Below, piece after piece: positions 8,311 through 15,791 of a stretch of DNA of 64,000 nucleotides. Where the stretch lies: positions 4,685 to 68,684 of the forward strand of contig CAYNSX010000006.1 of assembly GCA_964400165.1 (NCBI GenBank), read 5' to 3'. Source of the stretch: CAYNSX01 sp964400165 (GTDB lineage: Bacteria; Armatimonadota; Hebobacteria; CAYNSX01). The notes beneath the pieces were generated by a model. That model had not been told where the DNA came from and did not search any database. It saw nothing but the letters and a program-made list of their open reading frames with translations. A program made the position numbers and the translations under genes. How positions within the stretch are numbered: position 1 is the stretch's first letter; each line of letters opens with the position of its first letter.

Positions 8311-8880
8311 GTGTTCGCCACTTCGGCGGTCGTCCGCTACGCTGTCCGGGCGCTGTGCCACCTGGCCGGAGCGGAGCCCGCGTCGCGCCCGGTCCTCGGC
8401 CGCGAGATTGCCGCGGCGACCGGTCTCCCGGAGCAATTCCTCCGCCAGGTGCTACGCCAGCTCGTCCGCGGCGGCATACTGCGTTCGCGGAAGGGCCCGC
8501 GAGGCGGATTTTGGCTCCCGCGGCCGGCGACGGAAGTGTCGGTGCTGGAGATTCTGGTGGCGCTCGGCGAAGACGATGCATACGAGCGCTGCGCCGTCGG
8601 CTTTGCGCAGTGCCGCGACGATCGTCCCTGCCCACTTCATGACAGTTGGCGACCGACGCGCGACCGGATGCGCCGCTACTTGGAAACCACTTCGCTTTCG
8701 GACTTGGCCCAAGCGGTGGAGATGAAGCTGATCAGTCCTGCGAGCAGACGGCGCGCGTCGGATCCCATCACTGTAGCGCGACATCGAGCGTCAGCATCAC
8801 CACAACGCCGAGCATCAGCCCGGAGGTCGCCCACCGCTCGTGGCCCTTGCGATGGGTTTCGGGCACGATCTCATCACTGA
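8311..8880 (+). CDS. Rrf2-family transcriptional regulator with three-cysteine Fe-S motif
   Basis: The 189-residue regulator starts at GTG 8311. The N-terminal winged helix is typical of Rrf2 (VVRYAVRALCHLA, LPEQFLRQVLRQLVRGGIL, RKGPRGGFWLPRP). Three cysteines in CAVGFAQCRDDRPC (C-x6-C-x5-C) are placed like the Fe-S ligands of IscR/NsrR relatives, so it may sense NO, iron-sulfur status or oxygen. It is divergent from the nos operon promoter, making it the best candidate nos regulator. Its last 113 bp overlap the convergent ZIP gene, and the extra Arg/Ser-rich C-terminal tail in that overlap is unlike the neighbouring Rrf2 protein. Confidence 0.88.
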   Translation: MFATSAVVRYAVRALCHLAGAEPASRPVLGREIAAATGLPEQFLRQVLRQLVRGGILRSRKGPRGGFWLPRPATEVSVLEILVALGEDDAYERCAVGFAQCRDDRPCPLHDSWRPTRDRMRRYLETTSLSDLAQAVEMKLISPASRRRASDPITVARHRASASPQRRASARRSPTARGPCDGFRARSHH

Positions 8881-9562
8881 TGACAAATAGCATCGCGCCC
8901 GCGGCGAAGCCCATGGCGTACGGCAGCAGCGGTCGTGCGACCTGCACCGCCCACGCCCCGGCGACCGCCAGCGGAATCTCGATGACGCCGGCTCGGATGC
9001 CGATCAGACTGGCGTAGTAGTAGGCCCCGAGCCCGGCCCCCAGCGCGGCGACCGACACGGCCAGGCCTTCCGGGATGTTCTGAATGCCGATGGCCAGCAT
9101 CAGTTTCATTGCGTTGTGGAGGTCGCCCGAGCCGAAACCCACGCCCACTGCCAGCCCCTCCGGCATGTTGTGCAGCGTGATGGCCAGGATGAACAGCCAA
9201 ACAGCTCGGAGCCGTACATTTGGCAAGCCCTCGGGGCCGGCAACGAAATGGCGGTGTGGAATCAACCGGTCGCCGAGGCTCAGCCCGCCGGCGCCGACCG
9301 CCAGGCCCACGATCACCGGTGTCAGGCCACCATACGCGATGCCCGGGAGGATGAGACTGGTGAAGCTGGCCGTCAACATCACCCCGGCAGCGAACCCCAG
9401 CGCCGCGTCGAGGACTCGATCTGACGGACGCCGCCACACTAACACCAGCAGCGCGCCGGCAGTGTTGAGCAGAGTGATGACTACGCCCGCGTAAAGCCCT
9501 TGGACGACCGGGTGCGGGCCCGCCAGCGAGATGAATTCCCGGGTGAGAACTTCGACCATCAA
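8768..9562 (-). CDS. ZIP-family metal transporter
   Basis: The 264-residue protein has about eight membrane helices. The two ZIP metal-site motifs are visible as LHNMPEGLAVG (helix 4) and IQNIPEGLAVS (helix 5), with DEIVPETH near the C terminus. The family imports divalent metals such as zinc, iron or manganese into the cytoplasm. The first residues MM leave a choice between two adjacent ATG codons. It lies between two Rrf2 regulators and overlaps the end of one of them tail to tail. Control by an Fe-S-sensing regulator would suit an iron or zinc importer, but that is inference. Confidence 0.9.
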   Translation of the reverse strand: MMVEVLTREFISLAGPHPVVQGLYAGVVITLLNTAGALLVLVWRRPSDRVLDAALGFAAGVMLTASFTSLILPGIAYGGLTPVIVGLAVGAGGLSLGDRLIPHRHFVAGPEGLPNVRLRAVWLFILAITLHNMPEGLAVGVGFGSGDLHNAMKLMLAIGIQNIPEGLAVSVAALGAGLGAYYYASLIGIRAGVIEIPLAVAGAWAVQVARPLLPYAMGFAAGAMLFVISDEIVPETHRKGHERWATSGLMLGVVVMLTLDVALQ

Positions 9563-9605
9563 ATCCTATTATCTCGTATCTCACAAAGAGCGCGACTGCG
9601 CCCGG

Positions 9606-10055
9606 TCAGTCGGACTCGGCGAGCAGGGCGCGCTTGCGCTGGACGGCCTGGGCGAGTTGCTGCAGCGTCGTGCGCTGCAAGTAGTCCTTGAGGTGCTGAC
9701 GGACGCCCTTCCACTGGTCGTGAAGCGTGCACGGCCGCGAGTCGCTGCACTCGGCAAAGCCGACGGCGCAGCGGTTGAGTTCGGTCGTCTCGCCGAGCGC
9801 TTCGGCGATGTCGAAGAGGGTGATGTCTTTGGCCGGCCGGGCGAGCGAGAACCCGCCGCCGGGACCCTTCCAGGATTTCAGGACTCCGGCGCGGGCGAGG
9901 TCCTGCAAGACCTTGCCGAGGAAGTGCTGGGGCAGTTCGGCGATCTCGGCGATGTCGCGCACCAGGGCGCGCTCTTTGTCCTTCGGCTGGAGAGCGAGGT
10001 AAGTCAGCGCCCGGACGGCATAACCACTGGCGGCAGAGTAGAACATACGCGGCAT
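9606..10055 (-). CDS. Second Rrf2-family regulator with the same Fe-S motif
   Basis: The 149-residue Rrf2 protein has the winged helix (ASGYAVRALTYLALQ, LPQHFLGKVLQDLARAGVL, WKGPGGGFSLARPAKDITL). Its cysteine motif CAVGFAECSDSRPC (C-x6-C-x5-C) is spaced exactly as in the protein at 8311-8880, so the two are probable paralogues. An alternative Met at residue 4 gives a more usual N terminus (MFYSAASGYAVRAL). Upstream, at 10150-10174, lies a 25-bp motif shared with the cytochrome promoter region, a possible operator. The ZIP gene follows after 43 bp on the same strand and could be co-transcribed. Confidence 0.9.
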   Translation of the reverse strand: MPRMFYSAASGYAVRALTYLALQPKDKERALVRDIAEIAELPQHFLGKVLQDLARAGVLKSWKGPGGGFSLARPAKDITLFDIAEALGETTELNRCAVGFAECSDSRPCTLHDQWKGVRQHLKDYLQRTTLQQLAQAVQRKRALLAESD

Positions 10056-10149
10056 AATAGCAGAGAATAAAGTCCTTTGTCGAGGGTATTCCCGAGCGGC
10101 TAACCCGTACCGGATTGGCTCCTTCGCCGCCGCCCAACCGGGCGGGGTT

Positions 10150-10174
10150 ATTTCGGACTTTCATATCTTATACT
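10150..10174. promoter_or_regulatory. Promoter/operator-like motif, copy A
   Basis: The sequence runs ATTTCGGACT, three unmatched bases, ATAT, one unmatched base, then TTATACT. It matches 15689-15713 at 21 of 25 positions, although the surrounding sequence differs. It lies about 95 bp upstream of the second Rrf2 gene. It includes AT-rich -10-like elements on either strand. The likeliest role is a binding site for one of the two Rrf2 regulators. Confidence 0.45.
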
Positions 10175-10245
10175 TGATAGCGCCCGCGGGCAAGGGGCGG
10201 CGGCCACGGCGACTGGCCGTACTGGAACGGCGGGGGACGCAGCGA

Positions 10246-11262
10246 CTAGTTGCTGGCGCAGGCGGCGCCGAGATCCTTGAGGTGATCGCGGTCGCCGAGG
10301 GCGATCAGGGTGTCGCCAGCGGCGATGCGTTCTGCGGCGCCGGGGTTGAAGAGCAGGCGGCCGTCGCTGCGCTTGATGGCGACGATGATGGCGCGGCTGT
10401 CGCGCAGAGCAGCATTATCGGACAGCGTCGCGCCTTCCAGGGCGGACCCGGCGCAAACCGGCACCTCTTCCATCGTGAGGGCGTCGAAATCGGGGCGGGT
10501 GAGGAGTTCGACGAATTCGAGGATGGTCGGACGCACCGCGGCCATGAGCAGGCGCAGGCCGGCCATTTCGTAGGGCGAGACGACCTTATCGGCGCCGCCG
10601 CGGCGGAGTTTGACGATGGCGTCTTCATCCAGCGCGCGGGCGATGACTTGGACGCGCGGGTTGAGTTCCTTGGCGGCCATGGTGAGGTAGAGGTTGTCGG
10701 CATCGGATGAGAGGAGCGCGAGCAGCGCCTTGGCGCGCTCGATGCCGGCGGTGCGCAACACCGCGTCGTCGGTCGCGTCACCGAGGCAGAAGAGGTAATG
10801 CTCACCCTGCAGTTCATCGACGCGTGCCGGGTCGCGGTCAATCAGACAGAAGGGCAGCCCCTCACGCGCCAGTCCCTCGGCGACATGGTGGCCGGTGCGG
10901 CCGAAGCCGCAGACGATGTAATGGTCCGTCAAGTGTCGCAGGTCGCGTTGCATCCGGCGCCTCCCGAGGATGCTCAAGATTTCCCCTTCGAAGATGGCCT
11001 GGCCGACGCGGGCGACGGAATAGAGCGCTGTGCCCAGGCCACCGACGATGAGCACGATGGCGAAGGCGCGCCCGGCGGTCGAGAGGGGATGCACTTCGCC
11101 GAAGCCGATGGTCGAGAGTGTGACGACCGTCATATAAAGACTGTCGAAGAGCGGCCAGCGCTCGATGAATGTGAAGCCGAGCGTGCCGATGACGAGCCAG
11201 AGCGCGAGCAGCGCCAGCCCGATGACGACCGCGGCGCGTGATTTGCTGACCGGGATGCTGAT
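10246..11262 (-). CDS. Potassium channel with TrkA-N and TrkA-C domains (apparent ATC start)
   Basis: The protein has about 338 residues. Membrane helix 1 (about VVIGLALLALWLVIGTLGF), a pore loop with filter TLSTIGFGE and helix 2 are followed by a Rossmann RCK/TrkA-N domain (YIVCGFGRTGHHVAEGLA) and a TrkA-C domain ending near 10246. It is a two-helix ligand-gated K+ channel of the Kch/MthK kind. The ATG at 11133 would delete helix 1, so the true start lies upstream. The frame is open to a stop at 11275-11277 but has no ATG, GTG or TTG there. The best candidate is ATC 11262, with AGGGGAGG 6 bp upstream; a base error is possible. The hydrolase gene ends 20 bp upstream. Confidence 0.75.
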   Translation of the reverse strand: MSIPVSKSRAAVVIGLALLALWLVIGTLGFTFIERWPLFDSLYMTVVTLSTIGFGEVHPLSTAGRAFAIVLIVGGLGTALYSVARVGQAIFEGEILSILGRRRMQRDLRHLTDHYIVCGFGRTGHHVAEGLAREGLPFCLIDRDPARVDELQGEHYLFCLGDATDDAVLRTAGIERAKALLALLSSDADNLYLTMAAKELNPRVQVIARALDEDAIVKLRRGGADKVVSPYEMAGLRLLMAAVRPTILEFVELLTRPDFDALTMEEVPVCAGSALEGATLSDNAALRDSRAIIVAIKRSDGRLLFNPGAAERIAAGDTLIALGDRDHLKDLGAACASN

Positions 11263-11282
11263 GCTCGCCCTCCCCTACTCTA

Positions 11283-13436
11283 CTATTTCAGCGGACTCAA
11301 ATCGAAGAGGCCGTCCGTGGCGGTGAGGTTGGTGCGAACGGAAGTGAATTCGAGGATGACGCGGCCGGAGACCGGGTTCGTCGAAGTGATGCGGAACGGG
11401 ATGCGCAGACCGCCGACCTCCCGGTAGTCTTCGTAGTCGGTTCCCACCAACAGACTGCCGGCGCCGGGGACGACCGTCACGGCCCGCGAACGGAGGACAT
11501 CGCCGGTGCGGGCGTCGATGATGACCGTCGTGGGCGGTTCCTTCCCGTGCTGCAATTCGATCACATAGCCATCGCGGCCTTCGACTTTGATGCGGTCTTT
11601 GACCACGATGCTGGTGAAGAACTGCCGCCAGTCGCCGAAGATGGCGGAGAAATTTCCCGCGCGTGCCCGTTCCAGGGCGTCGCCGGTCAGCAACTCATTG
11701 GTGGCGAAGCTGTTGAGCGACCAGCCGCCGGCGCCGGTGAAGGCCAGGCGCGTGTGGCCGAAGATGCCGAGGTCCAAGTCCTGGCGGAAGCGGTCGGCGC
11801 CGGCGCCGAACATGACGACGGTTCCCGTGATGCCCGCCTGCGCGAGGCGGACGGTCCCCGAGAGCCGGTAGACGCCAAGCGATTCAAGCGCGGCGCGGCG
11901 GGCATCAGACCGGCGCAGCGCGTGAATCTGGTCGATGGTCGGCAGCGGCGGCCCCGCCGGTTTCGTCTCGGTGGCTGCGGCGGGCGCCGCTTCCGCGGGC
12001 TGGGGCATGCCGATCTTTGGCACCTTGAACTCCTGCCCGCCCTGGTAGATGGTCAGTCCGTAGACTTCGCCTGTGTCATTGCGCTCGAAGCCCACGGCGA
12101 TGGCGTCAACGAGCGCGAAGTGCCACTTGCCTTCGGCGTCGGGCGGCTTCAATTCGAAATTGGTCTGGCCGGGGACATCGAGGGCCAACTTGCCGTGCGA
12201 CACCGCCACGGTGAACTCGACATCCTTGAACTGGGCGAAGTTGGCCAGGTACTTGCCGAGATAGGGTGCGAACTGCGCGGTGTCCGCCGCCTCGTCCTGC
12301 CACTGGCCGACGAGCGTCTCCCACACCAAATGGAGCGAGGGCTGTTGCAGCGGCGCGGCGTTGAGGTTGGTGAGCAGGACAAAGCCGAGGCGCTCGCTCG
12401 GCAGCATCCCCACCATCGCCGAGAAGCCGTCGATGTTGCCGCCGTGATGGACGACCGGCCGGCCCTCCCATTCCTCGAGCATCCAGCCGAGGCCATACTT
12501 CATGTTGTTGCCCATGTCGCTGTTGGGCTTCCAGGTTTCCTGCTGGGCGGCCTCGCTGATGAGGCGGTCGCCGTTGTAGACGCCGTGGCCCAGTTGGAAG
12601 CGCAGCCACTGGGCCATATCGAGGACATTGGAGTTGATGCTGCCGGCGGGGCCGGCGACATCGATGTCGCGCATCGGCAGGTATTCCCAGTCCTTCTTGT
12701 CCGCGTCCCAGGCGTAGCCGAGCGACAGGCGCGGGTCGAAGCGCGACTTCGATGCCGAGGTATCGCTGCTGGTCATTCCCAGGGGCTGGAAGAGGCGGCG
12801 GTCGACGAGCGTTTCCCAGTCGGCGCCCGCCGCCGCGCCCAGCGCGACGCCCGCGGCCAGGAAGCCGGTGTTGTTGTAGTGGAACTCCTTGCGAAACGCC
12901 GACCAGGGCTCGGCGCGGGCCGCGGTGTGCAGCGCCTCTTCGCGCGTGACCGTGCCCTCGATCCAGAGGATGTCCATGCCGATGAAGCCGGTGCGATGGG
13001 ACATCAGGTCGCGGAGCGTAACCTGTGCGGTCTGGTCGTCGGTCTGCGGCTTCAGCGTCAGGTATGGGAGGTACTTGGTGACCGGGTCGTCCCAGGCCAT
13101 CTTGCCCTCGTCCACCAGCATGCCGATGAGTGTGGCGGTGAAGGCCTTGGTGCTGGAGCCGATGGCGAAGATCGTCCCGGGGGTGACGGGGCGCTTCGTG
13201 TCGGTGTCGGCGACGCCGAAGCCGCGGGCCAGGACGATCCGGTCGTCTTTGACCACGGCGATGGCCATGCCGGGGATGTGCCCCTCGACGCGGCGCTCTT
13301 CGAGGCGCTGGACGAGGGCGTCGAGGCGCTGCTGGAAGGAGGGCTCGACGGTCTCGGCCCAGCCTGGTGCAGCACAGAACAACCAGAACGCAACCGCGCA
13401 CAGCGACACGACCGGCCTGCAACGGATCCGCAACAT
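11283..13436 (-). CDS. Secreted serine hydrolase of the beta-lactamase/penicillin-binding fold with a long C-terminal region
   Basis: The 717-residue protein has a Sec signal (residues 1-27). The class C beta-lactamase-like domain (about 30-380) shows S94-S-T-K97 as the SxxK pair, HYNNTG as the YxN motif and VVHHGGN as the HxG motif. A middle beta domain (about 395-480, as in related DUF3471 proteins) is followed by an Ala/Pro linker and a C-terminal domain of about 215 residues containing KVEGRDGYVIELQHGK and VIIDARTGDVL. The latter resembles outer-membrane lipoprotein-sorting-like folds. It probably acts on peptides or esters outside the cytoplasm; antibiotic hydrolysis is not implied. It is divergent from the cytochrome gene at 13594. 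Confidence 0.88.
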   Translation of the reverse strand: MLRIRCRPVVSLCAVAFWLFCAAPGWAETVEPSFQQRLDALVQRLEERRVEGHIPGMAIAVVKDDRIVLARGFGVADTDTKRPVTPGTIFAIGSSTKAFTATLIGMLVDEGKMAWDDPVTKYLPYLTLKPQTDDQTAQVTLRDLMSHRTGFIGMDILWIEGTVTREEALHTAARAEPWSAFRKEFHYNNTGFLAAGVALGAAAGADWETLVDRRLFQPLGMTSSDTSASKSRFDPRLSLGYAWDADKKDWEYLPMRDIDVAGPAGSINSNVLDMAQWLRFQLGHGVYNGDRLISEAAQQETWKPNSDMGNNMKYGLGWMLEEWEGRPVVHHGGNIDGFSAMVGMLPSERLGFVLLTNLNAAPLQQPSLHLVWETLVGQWQDEAADTAQFAPYLGKYLANFAQFKDVEFTVAVSHGKLALDVPGQTNFELKPPDAEGKWHFALVDAIAVGFERNDTGEVYGLTIYQGGQEFKVPKIGMPQPAEAAPAAATETKPAGPPLPTIDQIHALRRSDARRAALESLGVYRLSGTVRLAQAGITGTVVMFGAGADRFRQDLDLGIFGHTRLAFTGAGGWSLNSFATNELLTGDALERARAGNFSAIFGDWRQFFTSIVVKDRIKVEGRDGYVIELQHGKEPPTTVIIDARTGDVLRSRAVTVVPGAGSLLVGTDYEDYREVGGLRIPFRITSTNPVSGRVILEFTSVRTNLTATDGLFDLSPLK

Positions 13437-13543
13437 GATCTCTCCGCTCCTGGGTTTGGCGCACGAAGTGACACGATTCGGCTGCCGCTCATTTAGACTG
13501 ACGGCGCGGGAAACCCTGCAAAAGGTGTTTGAGGTCTTTTATT

Positions 13544-13555
13544 ATGGTATACCAT
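13544..13555. promoter_or_regulatory. Perfect 12-bp palindrome in a divergent promoter region
   Basis: ATGGTATACCAT is a perfect inverted repeat preceded by an AT-rich TTTTATT tract. It lies in the 157-bp space between the divergent hydrolase and diheme cytochrome genes, 39 bp before the cytochrome ATG. It may be a regulator site or may overlap a -10 element for the cytochrome gene. Confidence 0.35.
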
Positions 13556-13593
13556 CAGGGCGGCGAAGGTTGTCTAACACAGGGAGGCCTCTT

Positions 13594-14241
13594 ATGGCTG
13601 CCGTCGTACGACAGGGCAAGACCCGGGCATGGGGAGTGACGGTGTTGGTGGTGGGCGCGTGGCTGGCCGTGGCGAGCCAGGCCGCGGCGCCGGCCGGCCT
13701 GCTGGTGAACCGCAAATTCACCGAGAAGAACTGGGAAGCGGGGCGTGTCACCTTTGTCCGGAATTGCGCGCTCTGCCACGGCCTGGACGGGCACGGGCGA
13801 ACGCCGTCTGGGAAAAAACTGGGCATCGTCGACCTGTACAAGACGGTTCCGAAGATGGCCGAGACGCGTGCCTTGGCCGTCCTCAAGAACGGCTCAATCG
13901 GGATGAAGAAATTCACCTTCCCCGAGGAAAGCACGGGACAACTGCTCGACTATCTTGGCACCGTCCCGGCGATCGGGGACGGCCAGAAGGTCTACACCGC
14001 GCAGTGCGCCGAATGTCACGGACCGGACGGCAAGGCCGACACCGAGAAGGGCAAGTTCGTGAAGGCCGCTGACCTGACGGCCGTCATCCCGCAGCGCACG
14101 CCGGAGCAACTGGCCGGCGTGGTCGCAGGCCAGCACGCCGGACACGCGGGTGCGGTGTCGCTGAACGAGAAAGAGTGCGCGCAAGTGGTGCGCTTCATTC
14201 GTATCTTGCCGCCGGTCCCGCCGGCGGAGGCGCCGAAATAG
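13594..14241 (+). CDS. Diheme cytochrome c
   Basis: The 215-residue secreted protein has an N-terminal signal (about 1-31). The ATG at 13594 is set by AGGGAGG 6 bp upstream. Two class I cytochrome c domains are present: CALCHG (C58, C61, H62) and CAECHG near residue 137. Each is followed by a hydrophobic helix with Met residues that could give the sixth ligand, such as SIGMKKFTFPEE. It is an electron carrier outside the membrane, plausibly between the Rieske/cytochrome b complex and NosZ, judged from context. A strong hairpin follows the stop. Confidence 0.9.
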   Translation: MAAVVRQGKTRAWGVTVLVVGAWLAVASQAAAPAGLLVNRKFTEKNWEAGRVTFVRNCALCHGLDGHGRTPSGKKLGIVDLYKTVPKMAETRALAVLKNGSIGMKKFTFPEESTGQLLDYLGTVPAIGDGQKVYTAQCAECHGPDGKADTEKGKFVKAADLTAVIPQRTPEQLAGVVAGQHAGHAGAVSLNEKECAQVVRFIRILPPVPPAEAPK

Positions 14242-14272
14242 TCCCCTCCCCCAATCGCATTCCGGTACAAGA

Positions 14273-14302
14273 CTGCGGGGCGGCCTCTGGGCCGCCCCGC
14301 AG
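14273..14302. terminator. Bidirectional terminator-like hairpin
   Basis: A perfect 13-bp stem (14273-14285 with 14290-14302) closes a TCTG loop. It lies between the convergent stops of the diheme cytochrome and the heme-bearing putative outer-membrane protein and can serve both strands. No strong T-tract follows. Confidence 0.75.
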
Positions 14303-14337
14303 TGATTCAGTCGGTAGCGCCTACCGCACTCGAACGG

Positions 14338-15648
14338 CTAGAGGCCGATGTCGTAGAAGAACATCAGCGTATCGTTGCCGCCGGTGGAGAAGAACTTACC
14401 TTCGATCCCAAAGCGCACATTGCGTCGCAAGTAAAAGATGTACGCGGCGGTGAGGGAGTTCTGCTCCAGACTGGACAGGTCGCTGGATTGGACGCGGTCC
14501 CAGCGGACGACGGCGACATGTTGGTCGCCGCGCATGTAGGCCAATTCCGCATATTGCGCGGTGTGGTCAACCACCAGGGCGGTGCCCAGCGGGTCGCTGT
14601 CGTGCCCGCTCACCCACGCGGCGCGGAGCTGAAGCGGCTGCACAGGGTGCCCGCCGACATCGATGGGCGAGCCGAAGTCCCAGCCGAGTTCCACGAGATA
14701 CCGATGGAAGTCCTCGATGCCCGACGAGAGGTCGTGCTTCCCCCAGTCGCCCAGCGCGGTGATCCAGGGACCGTTTCCGAAGGCGTATCCGAGGCGTGCA
14801 AACTCCTGGATTTGGTTGCCGTCGGACGGGCCGGCACTGCCGACCCCCAGTTGATAGAGGATGCCGCTGCGGTCGTTATAGTTGGACACCGGTTCACTGT
14901 CGGCCTCCGCAGCGCCCCCAGCGCTACTTGGGTCGGCGCTGACGAGCTGCGTGGCCGGGGCCGCTTGGGCGAGGTGCGAACCGCCACCGCCCAGCATTCC
15001 ATAGATGGCAAGGCCCTGGACGCCGTCGTGGAAAGTGTGGTCGTTGTTGCCGACGCTCATCCGATAGGGCGTGTAGGAATTGCGAGTCAGCCGCCAGTGG
15101 TCGTCGTTCCCCCACTCGAGCAGACTCAAGACGCCGAGTTCGAGGTTCAACGCCGTCGGGTTGCTGTGAAGCAGATGGGCGAACTTGAGGTGGATGAATT
15201 CCACTTCACCGTGAAACTCGCCGTCTTCCGTCTCCATGGCGCCCTCGACGAAGAAGCCCACATTCTTCGCTGCGGTGCCGCCGAAAAACAGCCCCAATTG
15301 CTGATCGAAGTTGAATTCCGGGTTTTCGCCGTCACCGCTGGTCTCTTTCACGGACCCCACCAAGCGCGCTGACAGCGGCGCCTGGTCCAGAAGGCTCATC
15401 AACTCGTCGCCGGTGTCGATCTTTCCCAGCAACTCGTCGTTGGGCACCTGGTAGCCGTGCAGCCGGAACATGTAGCCGTAGGTGTTCAGGCGCGGAAATG
15501 CCGTGTGGCATTTGGCGCAACTGACCCCGTACTTGCGGGACCAACTCGGGATGGCTTGGGCTCGCGGTGTGAAGGCCGTCATCGCCAGCGACGCGGCAAT
15601 CGCCACTCCCAGAACCAGTCCCCAGGCCCGCAGAGTTCCGCGGTTCAT
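14338..15648 (-). CDS. Cytochrome c-bearing putative outer-membrane beta-barrel protein
   Basis: The 436-residue protein has a signal peptide (1-32), then directly a heme site CAKCH (C44, C47, H48) inside GVSCAKCHTAFPRLNTYGYM. The remaining 380 residues are rich in alternating hydrophobic/aromatic strands and end in the C-terminal aromatic pattern LMFFYDIGL, as expected for a beta-barrel. Proteins with an N-terminal heme plug and a barrel are known next to respiratory cytochromes, but their function is poorly defined. It is transcribed divergently from the Rieske gene, sharing the motif at 15689-15713. Possible roles are electron transfer at the outer membrane or a porin with a redox plug. 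Confidence 0.75.
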   Translation of the reverse strand: MNRGTLRAWGLVLGVAIAASLAMTAFTPRAQAIPSWSRKYGVSCAKCHTAFPRLNTYGYMFRLHGYQVPNDELLGKIDTGDELMSLLDQAPLSARLVGSVKETSGDGENPEFNFDQQLGLFFGGTAAKNVGFFVEGAMETEDGEFHGEVEFIHLKFAHLLHSNPTALNLELGVLSLLEWGNDDHWRLTRNSYTPYRMSVGNNDHTFHDGVQGLAIYGMLGGGGSHLAQAAPATQLVSADPSSAGGAAEADSEPVSNYNDRSGILYQLGVGSAGPSDGNQIQEFARLGYAFGNGPWITALGDWGKHDLSSGIEDFHRYLVELGWDFGSPIDVGGHPVQPLQLRAAWVSGHDSDPLGTALVVDHTAQYAELAYMRGDQHVAVVRWDRVQSSDLSSLEQNSLTAAYIFYLRRNVRFGIEGKFFSTGGNDTLMFFYDIGL

Positions 15649-15688
15649 CGTTCGCTACCCCCTTCCTGCGTAGTTTGCCAAAAATGCT

Positions 15689-15713
15689 ATTTCGGACTCG
15701 AATATGTTATACT
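15689..15713. promoter_or_regulatory. Promoter/operator-like motif, copy B
   Basis: It matches the motif at 10150-10174 (ATTTCGGACT...ATAT.TTATACT). It sits in the divergent space between the heme-barrel gene (ATG at 15648) and the Rieske fusion (ATG at 15792), where it could control both. TTATACT resembles a -10 element for the plus strand. No matching -35 is seen at 16-18 bp, which suits an activator-dependent promoter. Confidence 0.45.
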
Positions 15714-15791
15714 CTCTTTTGAGGGGCCGTCAAGACCCCTCGGCCGACAAGAGTGTCCTGACGATCACCGGCGAAATGAAAGGCCAGCGCG

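Noticed and set aside
11547..13496. 649-codon plus-strand frame opposite the beta-lactamase-like gene
   Set aside because: It is antisense to a gene with clear SxxK, YxN and HxG motifs, with no recognisable domain.
12889..13593. N-terminal extension of the diheme cytochrome gene
   Set aside because: It would overlap the divergent hydrolase gene by over 500 bp. The signal peptide and AGGGAGG set the start at 13594.
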